DNA of 64,000 bases, taken from the NCBI GenBank assembly GCA_903813345.2, contig CAIIXF020000007.1, forward strand, positions 6,949,730-7,013,729, given 5' to 3'. Source of the stretch: Owenia fusiformis. Taxonomy: Eukaryota > Annelida > Polychaeta > Sabellida > Oweniidae. The position numbers and the translations under genes are program-made. The notes beneath the pieces are model-generated. The model worked only from the letters and a program-made list of their open reading frames with translations. It was not told where the DNA came from and searched no databases. Below are positions 57,201 through 64,000 of the stretch, piece by piece (position 1 is the first letter of the stretch; each line of letters opens with the position of its first letter).

Positions 57201-57681
57201 TATATAATGTATATAACTTTTTGCTAATTTATTTTCTTTTATAAGAAATTGTACTCTTCAGAATTGGAGGAAATAAAGATACAAACAAACAAACAAACAA
57301 ACAAACAAAAACTGGTTTTAAACTGTGTGCGAACGGAATGAACGTAGCTGCAACTTTCTAAGGTCTATTTACGAACTTTATGAACGTTCTCAGACGGGAA
57401 TGTGATTTTAGAATTTTGAATCGATTCAAAATTCGATGACGACCATACCGTTCTGTAGTCAGGTCATGTTGACCTTCTAGACTAAGGGACGCGTTCTACG
57501 ACGTTGCACTCCGACGTGGTGCGACCTGAACGAACTGCGAACGAGATGGACGTATTGAAGACTGTTTAAGAACGAAGAAGCTAATTATTTCAGACATATT
57601 TCCCGACCACAGTCAGATTGAGCCCGTTTAACGGCATTTTCGGACTGGCAAGAACGGGTAAGAACTAGTTTGGTGTGATAG

Positions 57682-58608
57682 GGGGGTAAGCGTAGGATAT
57701 CATAATATGAACGCAAATTACAATTTGTCCTTTACTTCCTGGTCTAAGTTGATCATGTGTATACAATGATGAATCCTAAATTTTCGCACATTGCCAAATA
57801 TTTTCTACCTTATCAATTAAAAGATACAAATCACTAAAAGAACATATTTTCAGTGAAACTTTTTGCAAAGGTCATGTTGTCAAAGCATCAATTTCAATCC
57901 AAGAGTTAGTTGTCACCTTGATAACCATGCAACGAATGGGTTATTGATTGGAAGGTGGCTCAAGAAATAAATGATTTATTGAGCCTGGAGACCAACGGGA
58001 GAAATCTGGCAGAGGTCCGTGGTAATATTACTGGAGGTAATTACCACCATTTTGAAATGAGAATTAAAGTTCGGATGCATGGGCGTAGCCAGAGGGAGGG
58101 AGATACGATCACACCAAATATAATGTAAATTTTAAAAAATGGGACTCGCTTCGCTCGCAATGATGCAAATCCAAAAATTCGCAACCCCCTTGACATTTGC
58201 TGGCTCCGAACCTGATTTGTCAAATGACTTTTTCAAACTATTTACATTGTAGTAGTACCTAAACATTTGAACTGATTTAATTTGAATTTACCCAAACATT
58301 TTCAAAGAAGTTAAAAACACATTTAAGTTACTCAATTTACACTCTGTTGATGAAAGGATTCAGCAGGAATTTTGTTGGAAGCCAATTCTAATCCAAGACC
58401 AAATTACCAAACTCGTTACCTCTAAACTACCGTATACCTATCTCCTTTCATTGTTTTAAAACCATTACGTCTTCTATCATGCCAACATTTTTGAGATTGA
58501 AGATGATATGTGTGATTGTTTAAATGATAAAACAACAAAACATCAATAACAAACTCGGCAAAGATGTCCTACGTCGTGTTTCTATATTTTTGACCACATT
58601 AACATGAT
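57682..58608. other. No recognisable gene
   Basis: 58080-58160 has GGGCGTAGCCAGAGGGAGGG and GACTCGCTTCGCTCGC, sequences seen in dispersed repeats elsewhere in the window (59455-59640). Otherwise featureless. Confidence 0.35.
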
Positions 58609-59169
58609 CACCCCGGATTAGCCCGACAACGGTAAAGTCAGATACCGTTGTCACAAAATGGCGGACATAACCGTCGCTTCAATTAGATTTTTGGACTCGA
58701 ACTGTATGTTTAAGAGAGCACATAGACTAATATGAAATGAGGGGTTTTGACAGATGCAAAAGATGGTAGATTACAGCTGATCATGATGTTTTGAAAGCTA
58801 AAAATAGTTTAGTAAGTTATTTATTTATATAATAGTCTTACAATTCAATTATAAAATATAAAAAAATTAATTACAATTTTACCCAGCCCACCTTGGGCTT
58901 ATTAACCACTGTTAACAATAGAAAATACAAAACTAATACATGAAAATCAATATCACAGGTTGTAAATGAATTGCCTTCTCCGCACAAAAGCCATCTTAAT
59001 AAATTTAACAATTTTACAGGTATGTTCCCTAAAAAGAAATTCAATTTTGCTACCTTCATTATCCAAATCTTTAAAATCTACCTCATCGAAATACAGTTGA
59101 AGCGACGGTTATGTCCGCCCTTTGTGACAACGGTATCTGACTTTACCGTTGTCAGGCTATTCCGGTGTG
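58609..59169. mobile_element. TIR element with 5-bp duplication, CAC ends
   Basis: Left end CACCCCGGATTAGCCCGAC, right end complement CACACCGGAATAGCCTGAC, with about 77 bp of terminal inverted repeat that includes ACAACGGTAAAGTCAGATAC. Flanked by a perfect ATGAT at 58604-58608 and 59170-59174. The interior (58810-58930) resembles the 3' end of a CR1/L2-like element (TTATTTATTTATATAATAG, then CCCAGCCCACCTTGGGC). 561 bp, non-coding. Confidence 0.82.
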
Positions 59170-59177
59170 ATGATAAT

Positions 59178-59950
59178 CTATTTAAAATCATTTTCACAAG
59201 AGAAAAATGAAGGAAGTGCCATCATAATTGAGTAAGTTATTCATTCCAAAATTAGGGCGTAATCAATTAGGGGTCCAAAGCATGGTCAGATGCCCATGTG
59301 TACAATACATTTCAATGCGAAACTATTTTTCCCGTGTGTAGATAATCAATTTTTATTAATATGTGTTACTTATTATCACTTTTGCAGTATAATGGTAGCT
59401 TAAACAGTCTGCTGCTTCGTCTTGCGTTTTATCCAAAAAGTTGAGTGGAATGAGGTCCATAGCCGGAGGGGGAGGTCGGGAGGTTCGACCACCCCCACCC
59501 CTCCTAAAAGTTCTTTCAAAATCATGCAGGTTTTCACCATTCTGAGCATTTTTTCAAGTGATTTTAGTCATTATTGGGCCAAATTTTCAAAAGTGAACCC
59601 CCATTAGTTTTTTAAAAGTGACCCCCTTGGCAAAATATGGCTACGGGCATGCAACGTGTGCATTTTCTTACCTTATAACTATGACTCGTTATTGTTTAAT
59701 GAATAATACACATATAAACATGACGATTAATTTCTTCAGATTTATGTGTATCTCTATTTTTGTCTATCTAATTTTCATATACAAATAACATTTTTAATTT
59801 TCATTCATGATTTTTAAATTGGCTTTGTTGGTTTTAGTTCCTAACAATATATTTTGGACGTTGGAAAGTGAGGAGGTTGGAGAACTTTCTGTTATAAAAT
59901 AGGCTGTAATATCAACTGGTTTCTCAATCTAACTATACAGCTGATCATGA
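59178..59950. other. Intergenic, with a dispersed repeat fragment
   Basis: 59455-59640 (GGAGGGGGAGGTCGGGAGG ... AAAAGTGAACCCCC ... AAAAGTGACCCCCTTGGC) resembles 38930-39030 and, more weakly, 15415-15475 and 60290-60430. No open frame of note. Confidence 0.4.
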
Positions 59951-59952
59951 TG

Positions 59953-59958
59953 TTTATT
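59953..59958 (-). terminator. Poly(A) signal AATAAA
   Basis: Minus-strand AATAAA, 18 bases beyond the stop of the exon ending at 59977. It supports that exon as a real terminal exon. Confidence 0.55.
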
Positions 59959-59976
59959 TTCTTCCCCAGCTACAAG

Positions 59977-60049
59977 TTATTCCACAGTACCAGTATCTTC
60001 CCCAGCCCGTCCATCGGATCCAGCATCCGAATCTACATCCTCTTCCGTA
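59977..60049 (-). CDS. Last exon of an unrecognised acidic protein
   Basis: After an acceptor (TTCCAG or TTCCAGAG at about 60052-60050) the frame reads STEEDVDSDAGSDGRAGEDT-GTVE and stops at TAA (59979-59977), closely followed by AATAAA. With the AG acceptor ending at 60050 it joins in phase with the exon at 60779-60586. A strongly acidic C-terminal tail; no domain. Confidence 0.5.
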
Positions 60050-60585
60050 CTCTGGAATTGAAACCGTAAACAAATACTTCTAATCATGTAATTCTTTGGC
60101 TCCTCCATGAATACTACATAATTATATCCATATAATTTAAGTCAGACATAGTTGATTCAATGTTTAGCTGAATCATGAAGAATATTCAAGGAAGTTAGAG
60201 CATAAAGTGCATTACTTCTGGGACAACCCTCGTACAACTTGATATGTGTTGAAAATTAATGTAATTGTTTAAATGTAGAGATTTCGTAGGGGTTCGGGTA
60301 CTTTTTAAGTGGTTTTAGTTTACAATGGTCAAATTGGAACCCCTACTCGATTTCTTTTAACCTGACCTGAGACCATCATAAAGTTTATGTTAGTCTCAGA
60401 CCTGACCCACACCAAAAGCTGACTACGGACGTGATCCAAATTCTTGCAATTACATATATACAGCGCAGATTTTAGTGGTTCTGTTGCAGATTTTACTTGG
60501 CCTATTGTCTCGCTGACTGAACCGCATTTTAAACCTTTAGATTGGATATATCATTTTTCGTTACTCATGCCAAAATAATTTAAAC

Positions 60586-60779
60586 CTACTGTCATCTGCC
60601 TCATCCTCATTCAGTAATTCATCATCAGAAACTGGAACCATCCAATAAATGGGTAATTTATCACACGCCTTGCGCGCAGATTTGGGCAAGAGGCGTTTGT
60701 TCTTGACAGATCTTTCAGCTGGCATCATCTTAGGGTCGTCTGCGTCATCATCAGGTGGCTCTACAGATAACTCACCATC
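60586..60779 (-). CDS. Internal exon of an unrecognised acidic/basic protein
   Basis: The acceptor is CTTGTAG (60786-60780). The 64-codon frame reads DGELSVEPPDDDADDPKMMP, then the basic KNKRLLPKSARKACDKL, then IYWMVPVSDDELLNEDEADD. The donor is either AG-GTTTAA (exon end 60586, in phase with the next exon) or GTAGGT (end 60590, not in phase with the acidic reading). Alternating acidic and basic blocks suggest a nuclear protein, but I recognise no family. Upstream exons would lie beyond 60779, probably outside the window. Confidence 0.5.
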
Positions 60780-60907
60780 CTACAAGCCAAGTCGTACACC
60801 AGAGGTTATTGTACGGACATTACTTTGAAAACAACGGTGTCTTTCGCACCCGGGATAAGCGAATGTACTGAACGAAAATGTATGCGTTTAAACTATCTTC
60901 TTGAATA

Positions 60908-61745
60908 TTTTTATTTTTTATTAATTTATTGCAATCACTTTTAGATCAGTGGCACATAGTTAAACTAGTGCAGCAGTTAAAACATACACTACATGTGTAC
61001 AAGCACAATTCTAAAGCAGAGCTAAAAACATTTGCGCAATAAGACATAAAAACAAAACTAAAACATTTGCAATACATTAACTTGTTGATGCTACATATAT
61101 GTTTTTGATAAAATACTTTGAGCATGCATCAAAAATATAACCTTGTTCTTGACCCAAGATAGCATAGGCCGCATCCCCAAGCACCCATTCTAAACCATTA
61201 TTGGGAATACATGTCTTAAAATAATTATAAATGTGTGGAAGTCTATTCTCAATGCTATTATAAAATATAAACCTTTCCTCTTTAAACTTTGGGCAGGTAA
61301 AAAATCGATGTTCAGGAGTTTCTTTACAGCTCATATTACAAAAAGAACACATTCCATCACTTATACCCCATCTCTCAAGATCAATGGCGAGACCAAAGCA
61401 TCCTGATCTGGCCTTGAATTTAAGTTTTTGAGCATAGAAGTCAAAATCAGTTTTAAGGTTTTTTTCCATAAGTGTGTTTCTTTTAATATTACTATATACT
61501 GTAAGTGACTTTTTCTGGTTTATCGAGTCAAAAAATGTATTGCGTAACAAATCATTAGATATTTTCAAATATGACGAGTACCAATCTGTGTCCTCTCTGT
61601 ATATTACATCGTCTAAACCATGGTTGGTCAAAATATCTTTAATGCTAGAAAAATAAGACCAAGTGGCTGTATTTCCCTTTTTAAAGTCCTCAAACATATA
61701 ATTGAAAATATTCTTGTGGAGCCCTGCTTTAAGAGAGCTCTTTAG
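60908..61745 (-). pseudogene. 5'-truncated non-LTR retrotransposon, C-terminal end of ORF2
   Basis: The minus-strand frame is open from about 61745 to the TAA at 61077, about 222 codons. It contains KLKFKARSGCFGLAIDLERW followed by a Cys-His cluster CSFCNMSCKETPEHRFFTC, the usual C-terminal zinc-binding region of non-LTR ORF2 proteins. The reverse transcriptase core is absent, and an in-frame TGA lies just upstream (LLKSSLKAGLHK is the start of the open part). A 3' UTR follows with AATAAA at 60930-60925. It is a different family from both the 46626 and the 8390 elements. Confidence 0.8.
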
Positions 61746-62190
61746 TAGATAAAATAGTCAATCTTTTCGAATAGCATCGTCGGTTCTCACGCTCAATCAC
61801 TACGTTCTATCGAGGATAGGTCCGAAGCTTGATGAAGCAAGATGCTTGAAAAGCAGGAGCCCAAATATTACAATTTCTATTTTCAATTTATTTAATGGGT
61901 GTATATGCATACAACAATACATACAAAGATGTAGATATTCTATCCACATTCAGTGGAAAAATTATCATGGAATGAAATCAATTAAAATTCGAATAATAAT
62001 AAATTAAATAATATAATGAATCAAATAAAAAAAATAGAAAATGTAACTGAAATGCAATAGCTTTTAAGAAGGTTGGTCGCTCGATCTGATTCTGCCTCTA
62101 ATTGACAAACCAGGTATTGCCATGGAGAAGAACATCATATGGTATCTCTAGCAAGAGGTTATATTCGCTTCCATACTTTTAACTCGTAGT
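61746..62190. other. Possible second retrotransposon 3' end; otherwise nothing
   Basis: CAATTTATTTAATGGGTGTA at 61885 resembles the 3' terminal region of the element at 8390-8430 on the same strand. Not conclusive. Confidence 0.3.
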
Positions 62191-62394
62191 GGCACACGCC
62201 TAACCATCGACAACGTACAGTGACAAATATACCATCGTACGCTTTAGATGTACGGTGTTACTATTAACTGATTTGAAGCGAAAACTATGATGTAGGTTTG
62301 ATGTAGGTTTTAAAAAACTAATCTGAGGAATACATAAAGGATTTCATGTTTAATTACGTGTGTATTGGCTTTGGACCTGTTAGCTCAGTCATGT

Positions 62395-62885
62395 CAGCCA
62401 TTTTGAATGTTTCACATTTTTTCAGGCATGATTCTTATAATAAAAATCTAGATCTGATTAGTTTTTTGGCACTCTGGGTAAATGCCAAGGCAGCCATTTT
62501 GGATTTTCTGTCCTAAAATCTTGTCTGTAAAGTCTTGTCTACGCATTTCCAGCTGAACCGTTTGGTAGGTCAATTTCAAATTTTCTGGGATGATTCTTAG
62601 TATCAAAATCTAGATCTGATTAGTTTTTGGCATTCTGGATAAATGTCAAGGCAGCCATTTTGGATTTTCAGTCCTAAAATCTTGTCTGTAAAGTCTTGTT
62701 TACATGTTTTCTGGTTAACTGTGAGACGGATCAATTTTAAATTTTCAGGGGTGGTTCTTAGTATGAAAATCTAGAACTGACTAATTATTTGGCATTCTGG
62801 GTTAATTTTAAGGTGGCCATTTTGGATTTTCCGTCCTCAAATTGTGTCGGTAAGTCTTGTCTACTCATTTTTAGGATAATCATTT
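62395..62885. repeat. Tandem repeat, about 160-bp unit
   Basis: About three units with GCAGCCATTTTGGATTTTC, AAATCTTGTCTGTAAAGTC, TGATTCTTAGTATCAAAATC and TAGATCTGATTAGTTTTTGG. The first unit is partial. Confidence 0.8.
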
Positions 62886-63532
62886 GACAGGATCACCCAT
62901 AGGTGGGGACATTTTGTACACATTTGTGTTCTTGTATGAGAATATGTTTCTTTAAGTTACACAATTAAGATCGGTTGAAGATTCAACGTTTTGACTACAA
63001 TTTAAAAAAATCATAAGTGTACGTTGTCAACTTGATATACGTTGTCCCATTGAACTTACATGTCTCAATTCACAGTTAACCCTTATGTAGACAACAAAAC
63101 GCCTTCGGGCAGGGGTAAGATACATTTAAAACTGAAACTGAACAATTACAGTATTGCCTCAACTTGATTAAACTTTTGAACCTCTACATTTTCCACTTTT
63201 TTAAAGCATAAACGGGATTTTAAAAAGTCTTCGACTAACTAAAATAGATCTCTATGAACTTCTCCAGATTATCAAAATTCATAAAAGTGTATCTTATTAC
63301 CATAATAATGATAACGGTAACGTACAGAATAATCAAGAAGTTAATAAATAATCAAGAGGTTGGAAGCTAACACCCCGTGGTCACATATTAATCACCACAC
63401 CAACACTTTCATAAAATAAAATACTATTCAACAAGATTTAAAAATCACATCTACCTTATCTTTAGCAACATCTGTATTAGGGATACTTGGACAAGATCGT
63501 TGAACATAACTCGTTACTCATAAAAAACCTGA

Positions 63533-63657
63533 ATGGATTTTGAAATAGAGTTATTGCATTGTTTAATATTACATCTCGTGATTTTCAATTACACTTTATG
63601 GATTTTGAAATAGAGTTATTTCATTGTTTAATATTACATCTCGTGATTTTCAATTAC
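63533..63657. repeat. Tandem duplication, 66-bp unit
   Basis: Two near-identical units starting TGGATTTTGAAATAGAGTTA and ending GTGATTTTCAATTACACT. Confidence 0.9.
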
Positions 63658-64000
63658 ACTGACAACGTACAGTGCTAGTGGAGTTGACAACGTACATTTC
63701 TGATTTTTTAAATTATACCAAATACATAATATTTATTAAATCTTCACTCATCCTAAATGGTGTAGTTTAGAGAAACATATTCTCATAAAATTAATCGACA
63801 CTCTAAGGCGACAGGGGAAAACATAATCAAAGAAAATGTGAAAAAAATAACATTTTCCAACCGATCAATTTTTGTGGGTAGATTTACTACGAAAAAATCG
63901 AGTACTCCTTGAACATCTTTTAACATAATCAAAAAGCTAAAAAGTCTTCCCAAGCGAATACAAATGAAATTATACATGAAATCCTTTGTGTATTCTTCAG

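Larger units (their letters stand above)
46626..57310 (+). mobile_element. Non-LTR retrotransposon with three DNA-element insertions
   Basis: The left boundary is approximate (after CACTGCGTTCT). The 3' end is marked by AATAAA at 57272-57277 and a tail of ACAA repeats (57280-57310). Order: short 5' UTR (interrupted by 46685-49107), ORF1 (49292-50812), ORF2 (50913-56183, interrupted by 51975-53661), 3' UTR (interrupted by 56326-57200). Without the insertions it is about 5.7 kb, a normal length for an AP-endonuclease type element. The clade is uncertain: RT motifs place it in the broad CR1/Jockey/I/RTE-related group. Confidence 0.8.
46218..57681. mobile_element. TIR element(s) with CTATCACACC ends, split by a retrotransposon
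   Basis: CTATCACACCAAACTAGTTC at 46218 is matched by the complementary GAACTAGTTTGGTGTGATAG ending at 57681. A second, direct copy of the left end starts at 46594. Sequence at 46250-46590 and 57310-57650 is rich in GAACG and ACGAACG motifs and matches in the same orientation. The simplest reading is two adjacent copies of an element of about 400 bp, the second of which received the retrotransposon. A relative of the 46580-46620 stretch also occurs at 52620. Confidence 0.55.
62200..64000. repeat. Dispersed repeat cut off by the window end
   Basis: 62200-62350 (AACCATCGACAACGTACAGTG, GATGTAGGTTTGATGTAGG, AAGGATTTCATG) is the inverse of 36530-36680. 63361-64000 follows 36140-36540 in direct orientation and ends GAAATCCTTTGTGTATTCTT, complementary to 62330-62345. 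Together these look like an inverted-repeat element whose right arm continues past 64000. Confidence 0.5.

Noticed and set aside
1-64000. tRNA, rRNA, CRISPR or bacterial-type operons
   Set aside because: None seen. Repeat arrays here are animal-type tandem repeats without spacer regularity, and gene structure is eukaryotic.

Overview
The window is AT-rich metazoan DNA: spliced genes with GT-AG introns, no bacterial-style gene packing, and many invertebrate-type transposons. It most likely comes from a marine invertebrate, but the phylum cannot be read from the sequence. Only one protein-coding gene can be assembled completely. Most of the remainder is mobile DNA, much of it nested.

The gene is a class I-like facilitative sugar transporter (SLC2A/GLUT family) on the minus strand, 41890 down to 17682. 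Ten coding exons join in phase to give 535 residues and carry the family motifs GRKKG, PESPR, QQLSGIN, AGRR and LPETK. A second possible first exon at 39135-39112 would give a shorter N-terminus. Two positions that line the sugar site in GLUT1 are changed. Its introns hold a series of long inverted repeats (28604-29457, 25213-25900, 21791-27136, 17989-19000), a mariner relic (19678-20725), tandem arrays and several small transposons.

The left third (1-17000) has a long hairpin (1535-3105), a MULE-like element with a hAT-like element inside it (4053-5034), a cluster of palindromic hairpin elements (6588-10700) split by a broken CR1/L2-like reverse transcriptase (8390-10160), an element whose inverted ends are arrays of a 15-bp unit (10894-13522), and copies of a TGTCACCAC-ended repeat.

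The right third (46200-57700) is a nested set. A non-LTR retrotransposon (ORF1, and ORF2 with AP-endonuclease and reverse transcriptase) lies inside a small TIR element and has itself been hit three times: by an element with an 8-bp duplication in its 5' UTR (which also carries a foldback), by a 1.69-kb element with a 5-bp duplication in ORF2, and by a TA-flanked foldback in its 3' UTR. The 1.69-kb element carries an unidentified terminal exon. A second 5-bp-duplication element lies at 58609-59169. The last two exons and poly(A) signal of an unrecognised acidic/basic protein gene lie at 60779-59977 on the minus strand, followed by a 5'-truncated reverse transcriptase C-terminus (61077-61740) and tandem repeats to the window end.

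All coordinates and motifs were read by eye. No alignment or database search was run.
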